From Marivibrio halodurans (lineage in GTDB: Bacteria; Pseudomonadota; Alphaproteobacteria; UBA8366; Aestuariispiraceae), in NCBI RefSeq assembly GCF_017963645.1, contig NZ_JAGMWN010000007.1:1-64000 (forward strand): a DNA stretch of 64,000 bases. Reading direction: 5' to 3'. Within the stretch, counting starts at the first letter, position 1, and every line of letters starts with the position of its first letter. Of the stretch, positions 34,911-43,528 are shown one piece after another. Position numbers and translations under genes: made by a program. The notes under the pieces are model-generated. The model was not told the DNA's origin. It saw only the letters and a list, made by a program, of their open reading frames with translations, and did no database searches.

Positions 34911-35959
34911 GCATGGATAACGCACCCAGGGAGACGCCCGAACGCCGGGCCTATTACGACCGGTTGGAGCCGCAGGACCTCTCGGCGCTGTGGACCAAGT
35001 TCTCGACCCTGGTCACGAAACAGCCCAAGAGCCGCGCGACGGCGCATCTCTGGCGCTACGCGGCGGTGCGCGACTTGCTGATGGAGGCGGGCGAGCTGAT
35101 CACCGCGAAGGAGGCGGAGCGCCGCGTCCTGATCCTGGAGAATCCGGGCCTGCCCGGTGACGGCCGCGTGACCAGTTCGCTCTATGCCGGGCTGCAACTC
35201 GTCCTGCCGGGGGAGATCGCGCCGGCCCATCGTCACACCCAGACGGCGCTGCGTTTCGTCATGGAGGGCGAGGGGGCGCACACCGCCGTCGACGGCGAGA
35301 AGACGGTCATGAAGCCGGGGGATTTCGTGATCACCCCCAACTGGGCATGGCATGATCACGGCAATGACAGCGACCGGCCGATGATCTGGATGGACGGGCT
35401 CGACATCCCGTTGGTCAATTTCCTGGATGCCAGCTTCGCCGAAGGGTACGGCGCGGACGAATATCCGCGCGCCCGGCCCGCCGGCGACAATCTGGCGCGT
35501 TTCGGCCAGGGCATGTTGCCCATCGGCTGGGAGGCGGGGGACACCCGCAACAGCCCGGTCTTCAGCTATCCCTACGAGCGCAGCCGCGAGACGCTGGAGA
35601 CCCTGCGCGGCACCGGCGAATGGGATGCCTGTCACGGCATCAAGATGCGCTACGTCAATCCGGCGAACGGGGATTGGGCCATGCCGACAATGGGCGCCTG
35701 CCTGCAACTGCTGCCCAGGGGGTTCGAGACCGCCGCCTATCGTTCGACCGACGCGACCGTCTTCACCGCGACGGAGGGCAGAGGGCGCAGCACCATCGGC
35801 GAGACGGTGCTGGAATGGGGCCCGCGCGATATCTTCGTCGCGCCGAGCTGGGCGCCCGTGCGCCACGAGGCGGACGAGGATGCGGTGCTGTTCAGTTTCT
35901 CCGACCGGCCGGTGCAGGAGAAACTCGGCCTCTGGCGCGAGGATCGCGGCAACGCCTGA
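34907..35959 (+). CDS. gentisate 1,2-dioxygenase (bicupin)
   Basis: This 350-residue bicupin ring-cleavage enzyme starts with YYDRLEPQDLSALWTKFSTL, family text of gentisate dioxygenases. The metal site is in PAHRHTQTALRFVMEGEGAH (HxH) with a downstream His in PNWAWHDHGND. It should open gentisate to maleylpyruvate with Fe(II) and O2. It overlaps the ligase gene by 4 bp. It supports reading the operon as an aryl-CoA route that ends in gentisate; the thioesterase that would free gentisate from CoA is not seen nearby. Confidence 0.9.
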   Translation: MSMDNAPRETPERRAYYDRLEPQDLSALWTKFSTLVTKQPKSRATAHLWRYAAVRDLLMEAGELITAKEAERRVLILENPGLPGDGRVTSSLYAGLQLVLPGEIAPAHRHTQTALRFVMEGEGAHTAVDGEKTVMKPGDFVITPNWAWHDHGNDSDRPMIWMDGLDIPLVNFLDASFAEGYGADEYPRARPAGDNLARFGQGMLPIGWEAGDTRNSPVFSYPYERSRETLETLRGTGEWDACHGIKMRYVNPANGDWAMPTMGACLQLLPRGFETAAYRSTDATVFTATEGRGRSTIGETVLEWGPRDIFVAPSWAPVRHEADEDAVLFSFSDRPVQEKLGLWREDRGNA

Positions 35960-36002
35960 TCGACGATCCATAATTACGCAAAATTTGCAAAGGAACATCT
36001 TC

Positions 36003-36698
36003 ATGGACTTCATCCTGCCCGCCCCGCCGCAGGCCAGCGTCGCCGTCGCCGGCGAGGCCGCGCGTTTCCCCGTGCGCCGTATCTTCTGCGTCGGGCGCAA
36101 CTATGCCGCCCATGCGCGCGAGATGGGCAAGGATCCGGATCGCGAGCCGCCCTTCTTCTTCACCAAGCCGGCCGACGCGGTCGTCGATACCGGCGCGACC
36201 ATCCCCTATCCGCCGGAGACGGAAAACCTGCATCACGAGATCGAACTGGTGGTCGCGATCGGCGCGGAAGGGCGCGCGGTGCCGAAGGAGAAGGCGCGCG
36301 ATCTGATCTGGGGCTATGGTGTCGGGATCGACCTGACCCGCCGCGATCTTCAGACCCGCGCGAAGGAGATGGGACGCCCCTGGGATTGGGGGAAGGCCTT
36401 CGACAATTCCGCGCCCTGCGCGCCGCTCGTCCGGCGGGCGGAGGCAGGTGCCATCGATGATGCCCGCATCTGGCTTGCCGTCGATGGCGAGAGGCGCCAG
36501 GACGCCTCCGTCGAGGAACTGATCTGGGATATCCCGGAGATCGTCTCCATCGTCTCCCACACCATGGTGCTGCGGCCGGGCGACCTGATCTATACCGGCA
36601 CGCCCGCGGGCGTCGGCGCGGTGACGCCCGGCCAGCGGATGACGGGCGGCGTCGGCGATCTGCCGGAAATCGATATCACCATCGGTCCGCGCGGCTGA
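36003..36698 (+). CDS. fumarylacetoacetate hydrolase family protein (fumarylpyruvate hydrolase)
   Basis: This 231-residue FAH-fold hydrolase has RIFCVGRNYAAHAREMG, PFFFTKPADAVV, the metal ligands in LHHEIELVVAIG, GYGVGIDLTRRDLQ and TGTPAGVGAV. In the gentisate pathway this enzyme hydrolyses fumarylpyruvate to fumarate and pyruvate. No maleylpyruvate isomerase gene accompanies it, so it may act directly on maleylpyruvate. The start ATG follows an AAAGGA ribosome-binding site; the frame extends far upstream only as an alternative reading of the dioxygenase gene. It is the last gene of the operon. Confidence 0.88.
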   Translation: MDFILPAPPQASVAVAGEAARFPVRRIFCVGRNYAAHAREMGKDPDREPPFFFTKPADAVVDTGATIPYPPETENLHHEIELVVAIGAEGRAVPKEKARDLIWGYGVGIDLTRRDLQTRAKEMGRPWDWGKAFDNSAPCAPLVRRAEAGAIDDARIWLAVDGERRQDASVEELIWDIPEIVSIVSHTMVLRPGDLIYTGTPAGVGAVTPGQRMTGGVGDLPEIDITIGPRG

Positions 36699-36720
36699 TG
36701 CGGCGGGGGAGAAAAATAGC

Positions 36721-37695
36721 CTACCCCACCGCCGGGTAGGTTCGCGCCGCCAGCGGCAGGGCGGCGGCGTCCGCCCGCAGCATGGCGATGAAGCCTTCCT
36801 CCGCCCGGTTGAGGCGCGTCTTCGGATTGGTCACGAGGAAGATATCGATCGCCGGGGGAGCGTCATGCGGCGGCAGGCGCCAGAGCAGACCGTCCCGCTC
36901 CTCCCGCGCGACGACATGGATCGGCAGGGGGCCGATCCCGACGCCCGCGATGATCAGGCGGCGCACCTCCTCCAGATGGGGGGAGGTGGCGCGGATCGTA
37001 TCCTCCATGCCGATCTGCGCGCGCAGCAGCGCCACGGGACGCAGCGCGTCGTTCAACTGGTCCGTGCCGAAGGAGACCGACGGCTCCCCCCGCAGGTCCT
37101 CAAGCGTCAAATCCTCGCGTCCGAAGAAGCGATGGTCCGGGCCGCAGAAGAAGCCGAACCCCTCGCGATACAGATGGGTGTAGTCGAGGCGCGGATGGCG
37201 CTGGTGAACGAGGCAGATGCCGAAGCTCGCCCGTTTTTCCAGCACCCAGCCCTGCACCTCCGAACTGGTCGCCACGCTGAGGACGAAGCGCGCCAGCGGG
37301 TGCCGGTTGCTGAACCGGCCGAGCGCGCGGTCGAAGGGCGGATAGACCACATGGCTCGCCAAACCGATCGAGACCTCGCCGCGCACGGCGTCGTCGATGT
37401 CGCGCACGGCCGTGGCGATGCGCGCGATGGAGCCCTGGATTTCGATCGCCTCGCGGAACAGCGTCTCGCCCGCGTCGGTCACGCGAAATCGGCCGGGACC
37501 CCGGTCGATCAAGCGCTTGCCCAGCCGGTCCTCCAGCCGCTTGAGCGCGTTGCTGACCGTCGGTTGCTTCAACAGCAACCGGTTGGCCGCGGCCGTGATT
37601 CCCCCCTCCTGCACGATCGCGATGAAGGTGCGCAGCAGGTTCCAATCCAGTTGCCGGGCGAGCCGGTTGCCCTCCTCGGGCGCGTGCTGTTCCAT
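36721..37695 (-). CDS. LysR family transcriptional regulator
   Basis: This 324-residue LTTR has an N-terminal helix-turn-helix (LLRTFIAIVQEGGITAAANR, QPTVSNALKRLEDRLGKRLI; residues 20-70) and a LysR substrate-binding domain (GEVSIGLASHVVYPPFDRAL onward). It is divergent from the polyamine-type importer operon and convergent with the gentisate operon. The 138-bp gap to the importer start is AT-rich and is the usual place for an LTTR site, so control of the importer/catabolic operon is likely. The inducer is unknown. Confidence 0.88.
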   Translation of the reverse strand: MEQHAPEEGNRLARQLDWNLLRTFIAIVQEGGITAAANRLLLKQPTVSNALKRLEDRLGKRLIDRGPGRFRVTDAGETLFREAIEIQGSIARIATAVRDIDDAVRGEVSIGLASHVVYPPFDRALGRFSNRHPLARFVLSVATSSEVQGWVLEKRASFGICLVHQRHPRLDYTHLYREGFGFFCGPDHRFFGREDLTLEDLRGEPSVSFGTDQLNDALRPVALLRAQIGMEDTIRATSPHLEEVRRLIIAGVGIGPLPIHVVAREERDGLLWRLPPHDAPPAIDIFLVTNPKTRLNRAEEGFIAMLRADAAALPLAARTYPAVG

Positions 37696-37833
37696 CGGGT
37701 CATTCTTTCAAACTATGATCACGATTTCCATTATCTATTTGCTAAATGCAAGGGGCTCCCCGACCCTGATCATTACAGGATAAAGACGGGCCCCATTGAA
37801 GGGTCCCGATGACGATCAGGGGGACGAGGGGCG

Positions 37834-38709
37834 ATGGCCTCGCTCGATCCGCAAGAAAAGCCGCTCCGGCCGTGGGCGCTGCTCTCGCCGGCATTGACCG
37901 CGATTCTGTTGCTGCTGGTGATCCCGGTTTGCTTCATCGCGGTCTATTCCTTCTGGCTGCGCACGGCGACGGGCGCGGATATCGCGGGCTTTCATCTCGA
38001 CAATTGGGCCGAGGTGCTGGGCGATGCCTTCTACCGCGATATTCTGGGCTTCACGATCTGGATCGCTTTCGCGACGACGGTGATCTGCGCGCTGGTCGGC
38101 TATATCCCCGCCTATTTCATCGCCATGACGCAGTTCCGGCATAAGGCCTATCTGCTGCTGCTGCTGATGCTGCCTTTCTGGATCAGCTACATCATTCGCA
38201 CGATGTCCTGGATCAACATCCTGGGCACCAGCGGGGTGGTGAATGTGGGGCTGCAATGGCTCGGCCTGACGGACGAGCCGATCCAGATGCTCTATAATCA
38301 ATGGACGGTGATCATCGGGCTCGTGCATTTCCTGCTGCCCTTCATGATCCTCAATGTCTATGTCAGCCTCTATGCGATCGACCGCAATCTGATCGACGCG
38401 GCGCGATCGCTCGGCAGTACCCCATGGCAGGCTTTCACGGAGGTGACGTTGCCGTTGTCGCTGCCGGGGTTGGCGGCGGGGTCGCTGCTCTGCTTCGTGC
38501 TGGCGGCGGGGACCTATATCACGCCGCTCGTCCTTGGCGGGCCGACCGACGCGATGTTCGCCAATCTGGTGTTCGACGCGATCATCACGCAGCTCAACTG
38601 GCCCTTGGGCTCGGCCCTGTCGCTCGTGCTTCTCGCGCTGCTGGGCGTGCTGGTGGCGGTCTATAACCGCTTCGCCGGCATGGGCCAGATCGCCAAGAGC
38701 TTCGGTTAG
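37834..38709 (+). CDS. polyamine-type ABC transporter permease (PotB-like)
   Basis: This 291-residue inner-membrane permease has six helices: LLSPALTAILLLLVIPVCFI near the N-terminus, AYLLLLLMLPFWISYIIRTM, and the EAA-type loop IDAARSLGSTPWQAFTEVTL. The arrangement matches PotB/PotH of spermidine/putrescine importers. It starts 138 bp from the divergent LysR gene, with a G-rich ribosome-binding site. It forms the channel with the next permease and opens an operon that continues through the catabolic genes to 45905. Confidence 0.88.
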   Translation: MASLDPQEKPLRPWALLSPALTAILLLLVIPVCFIAVYSFWLRTATGADIAGFHLDNWAEVLGDAFYRDILGFTIWIAFATTVICALVGYIPAYFIAMTQFRHKAYLLLLLMLPFWISYIIRTMSWINILGTSGVVNVGLQWLGLTDEPIQMLYNQWTVIIGLVHFLLPFMILNVYVSLYAIDRNLIDAARSLGSTPWQAFTEVTLPLSLPGLAAGSLLCFVLAAGTYITPLVLGGPTDAMFANLVFDAIITQLNWPLGSALSLVLLALLGVLVAVYNRFAGMGQIAKSFG

Positions 38710-38724
38710 GGGGAGGGCGACGCG

Positions 38725-39519
38725 ATGCCGAGCGGGTGGAGCCTGATTCGTCTGGGGACGATCCTCGTCTATCTCTTCATGTTCGCGCCGGTCGCGGTCG
38801 TGGTGCTGCTGTCCTTCAACTCCAGCCAGTTCGGCTCCTTCCCAATGGAGGGGGTGAGCTTCCGCTGGTTCGTCGAGCTTTGGAACAACGACGCGATCGT
38901 GCGGGCCTTCCAGACCTCGCTGGTGCTGGGGGCGTTGACCTCGGTCATCTCGACCACGCTGGGGGTGCTCGGGTCGCTCGCCATGGTGCGTTACAGCTTC
39001 CCCGGCAAGAACCTGATCGCGACCGCGTTGATCGCGCCGATCCTGGTGCCGGAGGTGGTGCTGGCCGTCGCGCTGCTGCTGTTCCTCGGCGCGCTCGGTC
39101 AACCGAAGAGTTTCGTTCTGCTGCTGGCGGGGCATGTGATCTTCACCCTGCCCTTCGTCGTGCTGGTGGTGCAGGCGCGTCTCGTCGGCGTGCGGCGGGA
39201 ATACGAGGAGGCGGCGATGAGCCTCGGCGCCGGCCCCGTCCAGACCTTCTTCCAGGTGACGTTGCCGTTGATCCTGCCGGCGGTTCTGGCGGGCGGGCTT
39301 TTCGCCTTCACCATTTCCTTCGACGACATCACGGGCACGCTGTTCTGGAAGCCGGGCGGCGTGGAGACGGTGCCGACGCAGATCTTCGCGATGCTGCGCA
39401 ACTCCATCTCGCCGGAGATCAACGCGCTCGGCACCGTGATGATCGTGATGACCGTCGCCCTGCCGCTGCTGGGCGCGGCGGCGGCCCGGCGCCTGTCCCG
39501 TGGGCGGGGCGGGGGCTAG
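38725..39519 (+). CDS. polyamine-type ABC transporter permease (PotC-like)
   Basis: This 264-residue inner-membrane permease has about six helices and the PotC/PotI pattern: LFMFAPVAVVVLLSFNSSQF, FVELWNNDAIVRAFQTSLVL and the EAA loop YEEAAMSLGAGPVQTFFQVT. It follows the PotB-like gene by 15 bp. A stem-loop (GGGGCCA 39540-39546 with TGGCCCC 39554-39560) lies in the 152-bp gap before the binding-protein gene; otherwise the gap appears empty. Confidence 0.88.
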   Translation: MPSGWSLIRLGTILVYLFMFAPVAVVVLLSFNSSQFGSFPMEGVSFRWFVELWNNDAIVRAFQTSLVLGALTSVISTTLGVLGSLAMVRYSFPGKNLIATALIAPILVPEVVLAVALLLFLGALGQPKSFVLLLAGHVIFTLPFVVLVVQARLVGVRREYEEAAMSLGAGPVQTFFQVTLPLILPAVLAGGLFAFTISFDDITGTLFWKPGGVETVPTQIFAMLRNSISPEINALGTVMIVMTVALPLLGAAAARRLSRGRGGG

Positions 39520-39671
39520 GGCGAAAGATCGCGCTTCGCGGGGCCATGGCCGCTGGCCCCCCGGCGTGGAAACCGAAGGACGAGGTACAAGGCGGCCCCG
39601 ACGAGAAAAAGACGAGAGCGAAACACCCAACTGGGACTTTGAACGCATCCTTATCAGAGGAGAACAGGGAA

Positions 39672-40826
39672 ATGGACGATACGAAACGGTATGAACGCCT
39701 GCTGGAACGCTATCGCAACGGCGATCTCAGCCGGCGGACCTTCCTCGGCTTGATCGGCGCCGCCGGCACGGTCGCGGGCGTCACCGGCGGGCCCTTCGCG
39801 GCGCTGCGCCGTCACGCCCAGGCGGCGACGCCGGAACAGGTCCGCTTCGACGGCTGGGGCGGCGTCGTCTCCGAGGCGTTCCGGGAATATGCCTTCGAGC
39901 CCTATACCAAGAAGACCGGGATCGATGTGGTCGACGGCACCTTCGGCGGTGCCGACGAGTATCTAGCCCGCGTGAAGGCGAGCCAGCCGGGCGAGTTCAA
40001 TATCGCCCACCTGTCCGGCGTCTTCGACTATGTGCGCTATCACAATCTGGAGCTCTCGACCGAGCTCAACGAGGACAATATCCCGAACCTCAAGAACGTG
40101 ATCACCGCGCTGACGGATGTGTTCCGTAACGTGACGGACGGCACGCTCTCGGCCGTGCCCTATGATTACGGCACGACCAGCCTCGCCTATAACCGCAAGT
40201 ACATCTCCGACGAGGAGATCAAGGAGAAGGGCGCGAAGATCCTCATCGATCCCGCCTATGAGGGCAAGATCGGCGGCTGGGGCGAGTGGAAGACCCGCAT
40301 CTGGTACGGCGCGCTGCAGACCGATCAGGACCCGAACGGAATCGAGGACATGGATGCCGTCTGGGACGCGATCCGTACGCACCGAGATCTAGCCCTCAAG
40401 TATTGGGGATCGGGCGCGGAGCTGATGAGCCTGCTCGCCGAGGAGGAAATCTACGTCACCGAGGGCTGGTCCGGCCGCATCAAGGCGCTGCAGGACGAAG
40501 GGCACGATCTCGGCTATTACGACCCGCCGGGCGGTCTCGGCTGGCAGGAGTGCCTGTTCGTGCTCAAGGGCAGCCCGATGGCGGCCTGCGAGGAACTGCT
40601 CAACTTCATGCTGGAGCCGGAGGTCGCGATCGCGGTCGCCGAGGGCCAGAACTATCCGCCGGCCCTCGACCCGACCAAGGTCGAGCTGTCGGAGAAGGTC
40701 AAGAAACTGCCGGCCTTCGATCCCACCGGCACGCTTTCCGGCCTGAACTTCTTCGATCCGCCCTATTGGAACAGCAACGAGGCGGAGTGGTCGAAGACCT
40801 TCGGGCGCGTGCAGAAGGGCTACTGA
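39672..40826 (+). CDS. polyamine-type ABC transporter substrate-binding protein
   Basis: This 384-residue periplasmic binding protein of the PotD/PotF type has an N-terminal twin-arginine signal (LSRRTFLGLIGAAGTVAG) and cleavage after the AQAA region near residue 50. The mature part begins with VRFDGWGGVVSEAFREYAFE and includes TLSAVPYDYGTTSLAYNRKY, ILIDPAYEGKIGGWG and VTEGWSGRIKALQDEGHDLG. The ligand is probably a cationic amine, but PotD-type proteins also bind related compounds. A 10-bp stem-loop follows the gene (40857-40886). Confidence 0.88.
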   Translation: MDDTKRYERLLERYRNGDLSRRTFLGLIGAAGTVAGVTGGPFAALRRHAQAATPEQVRFDGWGGVVSEAFREYAFEPYTKKTGIDVVDGTFGGADEYLARVKASQPGEFNIAHLSGVFDYVRYHNLELSTELNEDNIPNLKNVITALTDVFRNVTDGTLSAVPYDYGTTSLAYNRKYISDEEIKEKGAKILIDPAYEGKIGGWGEWKTRIWYGALQTDQDPNGIEDMDAVWDAIRTHRDLALKYWGSGAELMSLLAEEEIYVTEGWSGRIKALQDEGHDLGYYDPPGGLGWQECLFVLKGSPMAACEELLNFMLEPEVAIAVAEGQNYPPALDPTKVELSEKVKKLPAFDPTGTLSGLNFFDPPYWNSNEAEWSKTFGRVQKGY

Positions 40827-40856
40827 TCGGCGTTTGCCGACCGGCCGGTGTTCGTT

Positions 40857-40886
40857 CCCCGGGATGGCCGCATGGGCATCCCGGGG
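40857..40886 (+). other. stem-loop after the binding-protein gene
   Basis: CCCCGGGATG (40857-40866) and CATCCCGGGG (40877-40886) form a perfect 10-bp stem with a 10-nt loop, 31 bp after the stop codon. No T-run follows, so it probably stabilises the binding-protein mRNA or partly attenuates transcription into the ATPase gene. A short direct repeat (CCGAGCCCG, twice) lies just after it. Confidence 0.5.
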
Positions 40887-40951
40887 GCGACCCGCCCCGG
40901 ATAGCCGAGCCCGGATAACCGAGCCCGTTCAATCGAGAAGGATACGGCCCC

Positions 40952-42073
40952 GTGACAGAAGCGACGACGCATGCGGTGACGTTGCAGAAGGTGGTGAAGC
41001 GCTATGGCGACTTCACGGCCGTGCACCAAACCGACCTCGGGATCGAGGACGGCTCGTTCCTGACGCTTCTCGGCCCGTCGGGCTGCGGCAAGACGACGAC
41101 GCTGCGCATGATCGCGGGCCTTACCTCGATCACCGAGGGGGATATCCTGATCAAGGGGACGCGGGTCAACGACCTGCCGATCCACAAGCGCAATCTGGGC
41201 ATCGTCTTCCAGAATTACGCCCTGTTCCCGCACAAGACCGTGCAGGAGAATGTCGCCTTCGGATTGAAGTACCGGAAGGTTTCCGCCGACGAGGCCAGGC
41301 GCCGGGTCGGGGAGGCGCTGGAACTGGTGCAGCTTCCGCAGACGGCGGACCGTTTTCCTTCCCAGCTTTCCGGCGGGCAGCAGCAGCGCATCGCGCTCGC
41401 CCGCGCCATCGTGATCCAACCCGACGTGCTGTTGCTGGACGAGCCGCTGTCGGCTCTCGACGCCAATCTGCGCGAGGACATGCGGGTCGAGTTGAAGCGC
41501 ATCCAGCACAGCCTGGGGATCACCACCGTCTTCGTCACCCACGATCAGTCGGAGGCGCTTGCCATGTCCGACCGGATCGTCGTGATGAGCGCCGGCCATG
41601 TCGAGCAGGTGGGCTCGCCCGAGGAGGTCTATAACCGCCCGTCGAGCGAGTTCGTCGCGCGTTTTCTTGGCGCCTCCAATATCCTGGAGGCGCGCATCGT
41701 CTCCGCCGATCGCACCGGCGCCAAGGTCGAGACCCAGGGGCTCGGCACGTTCCAGGCCGCCATCGACCAGGACGAGACCCGGCGCTTCGCCGAGGGGCAG
41801 AAGGTCAAGCTCTCGATCCGGGCGGAAAAGCTGGCTCTTACCGCCACCGGAAAAGGGGCGGCGGAAGTCGCCTCCGGCGATGCGCCGGATATCGCGCGCT
41901 TCGATGGGCGCGTGACGACCGTGGACTATCAGGGGCAGGTTGCCCGATATTTCCTGGAAGCGGGTGGCCATCAGCTTCAGGCGATCAACACGATCGATGA
42001 GCATCCGCTGAGCGAGGGCGAGGCCGTCTCCGTCGGCGTGCGCGCCCGCGACGTGGTCGTGTTGCCCCAGTAA
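40952..42073 (+). CDS. polyamine-type ABC transporter ATP-binding protein (PotA-like)
   Basis: This 373-residue ATPase has Walker A GPSGCGKTT, signature LSGGQQQRIALARA, Walker B VLLLDEPLSALD, the H-loop TVFVTHDQSEALAMSD and a C-terminal TOBE regulatory domain (about residues 280-370), as in PotA. It begins at a GTG after the ATP-binding gene's own leader, 125 bp after the binding-protein gene. It energises uptake through the two permeases. Gene order permease-permease-binding protein-ATPase differs from the common potABCD order. Confidence 0.9.
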   Translation: MTEATTHAVTLQKVVKRYGDFTAVHQTDLGIEDGSFLTLLGPSGCGKTTTLRMIAGLTSITEGDILIKGTRVNDLPIHKRNLGIVFQNYALFPHKTVQENVAFGLKYRKVSADEARRRVGEALELVQLPQTADRFPSQLSGGQQQRIALARAIVIQPDVLLLDEPLSALDANLREDMRVELKRIQHSLGITTVFVTHDQSEALAMSDRIVVMSAGHVEQVGSPEEVYNRPSSEFVARFLGASNILEARIVSADRTGAKVETQGLGTFQAAIDQDETRRFAEGQKVKLSIRAEKLALTATGKGAAEVASGDAPDIARFDGRVTTVDYQGQVARYFLEAGGHQLQAINTIDEHPLSEGEAVSVGVRARDVVVLPQ

Positions 42074-42144
42074 CTGCGTTTCTCATGCTCCGCGCGCCAT
42101 GCGGATCGCATGGCGTCCGGACCAACCGCAAGGTCGCATCCCCG

Positions 42145-43506
42145 ATGTCCGCCCCGATCGATCGTCCGCGTTCGCATCTCTTCTATCAGACCCGGCAGCG
42201 CCGCCCGCTCCTCGACCGGGGGGAGGGGGTCTATCTTTACGCGGAGGACGGGCGCCGGTTCCTCGACGCCTCCAGCGGGCCGATGGTGGCCAATATCGGC
42301 TATTCCAACCCGAACGTCCTGGACGCGATGCGCCGTCAGATGGACAAGGCCACCTTCGGCTACCGCCTGCATTTCGAGAACGAGCCGGCCGAACGCCTCG
42401 CCGCCATGACGGCCCGGCGGATGCCGGAAGGGTTGGATCGCATCTTCTTCGTTTCCGGCGGGTCGGAGGCGGTGGAAAGCTGTCTCAAGCTGGCGCGGCA
42501 ATGGGCGGTCGCGACCGGCCGGGACTCACGCTGGAAGGTGATTTCGCGCTTCCCGTCCTATCACGGCTCGACTCTCGGCGCGCTGGCGGTGACCGGCATG
42601 GATGTCATGTCCCGGCCGTTCGAGCCGATGATGCGCCAGATGCCGAAGATCGACGCGCCGACCTGCTATCTCGACCGGGACGATCTGGACGACGAGGCGC
42701 GCGGTCTGCGCTATGCTGAGCAGCTGCGCGACAAGATCCTGGAGGAAGGGCCGGAGAGCGTGCTGGCCTTCATCGTCGAGCCGATCGGCGGTGCCTCCAC
42801 CGGCGCGCTGGTCCCGCCGGAGAGCTATCTGCCGCGCATTCGGGAGATTTGCGACGAGTTCGGCATCCTCCTGATCCTGGACGAGGTCATGACCGGCGCC
42901 GGGCGCACGGGCAGGTTCCTGGGCGGCGATCACTGGCCCGCGGCACGCCCCGATATCGTCGCCATGTCGAAGGGGTTCGCGGCCGGCTACGCGCCGCTCG
43001 GCGCCATGGCCGCGCATCGCGATCTGGTGGAGCCGGTGCTGGACCATGGCGGCTTCATCCACGGGTACACCTATGCCGGCAATCCGCTGGCCTGCGCGGC
43101 GGGCGCGGCGGTGATCGAGGAGTTGGAGCGCCTCGACCTGATCGCGGCGGCCGAACGCCAGGGCGCGAAATTGAAGGCCGAGTTGGAAGGGCTGATGGAT
43201 CGTTATCCCTTCATCATCGACGTGCGGGGGCGCGGCCTGTTACTGGCCTTCGAACTCGGCCGCGATCGGGAGAGCATGGCACCCCTGCCGGTCGCGATGA
43301 ACGGTTTCACCGACCTGGTAGAGGACGCCTATGCCCGCGAGCTCATCATCTATTCCCGGCGCACGCGCGGCGGCCTCAAGGGCGAGCATTTCATGATCTG
43401 CCCGCCCTTGATCGTCGAGGACGCGCATATCGGCGAGATCGTCGAGAAGCTGACAGGCGCGCTCGACGCCTTCGCCGCGCGCCACAAGCTGCCCGTCGCC
43501 GACTGA
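42145..43506 (+). CDS. class III aminotransferase
   Basis: This 453-residue PLP enzyme of aminotransferase class III has FLDASSGPMVANIGYSNPNV, FFVSGGSEAVESCLKLARQW, SYHGSTLGALAVTG, ILDEVMTGAGRTGRFLGGDH and the PLP-binding lysine at about residue 276 in VAMSKGFAAGYAPLGAMAAH. Members act on omega- or beta-amino groups of amines and amino acids. Between a polyamine-type importer and a BKACE, it may transaminate a beta-amino acid to the beta-keto acid that BKACE cleaves. I start at MSAPIDRPRS; the frame extends 20 codons upstream. Confidence 0.88.
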   Translation: MSAPIDRPRSHLFYQTRQRRPLLDRGEGVYLYAEDGRRFLDASSGPMVANIGYSNPNVLDAMRRQMDKATFGYRLHFENEPAERLAAMTARRMPEGLDRIFFVSGGSEAVESCLKLARQWAVATGRDSRWKVISRFPSYHGSTLGALAVTGMDVMSRPFEPMMRQMPKIDAPTCYLDRDDLDDEARGLRYAEQLRDKILEEGPESVLAFIVEPIGGASTGALVPPESYLPRIREICDEFGILLILDEVMTGAGRTGRFLGGDHWPAARPDIVAMSKGFAAGYAPLGAMAAHRDLVEPVLDHGGFIHGYTYAGNPLACAAGAAVIEELERLDLIAAAERQGAKLKAELEGLMDRYPFIIDVRGRGLLLAFELGRDRESMAPLPVAMNGFTDLVEDAYARELIIYSRRTRGGLKGEHFMICPPLIVEDAHIGEIVEKLTGALDAFAARHKLPVAD

Positions 43507-43528
43507 ACCGAGGAGAGTAGCGTCGATC

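Noticed and set aside
37816-39648. 610-codon Arg/Gln/His-rich open frame opposite the two permease genes
   Set aside because: Shadow frame: the sense strand encodes hydrophobic permeases whose complement naturally reads as Gln/His/Arg-rich.
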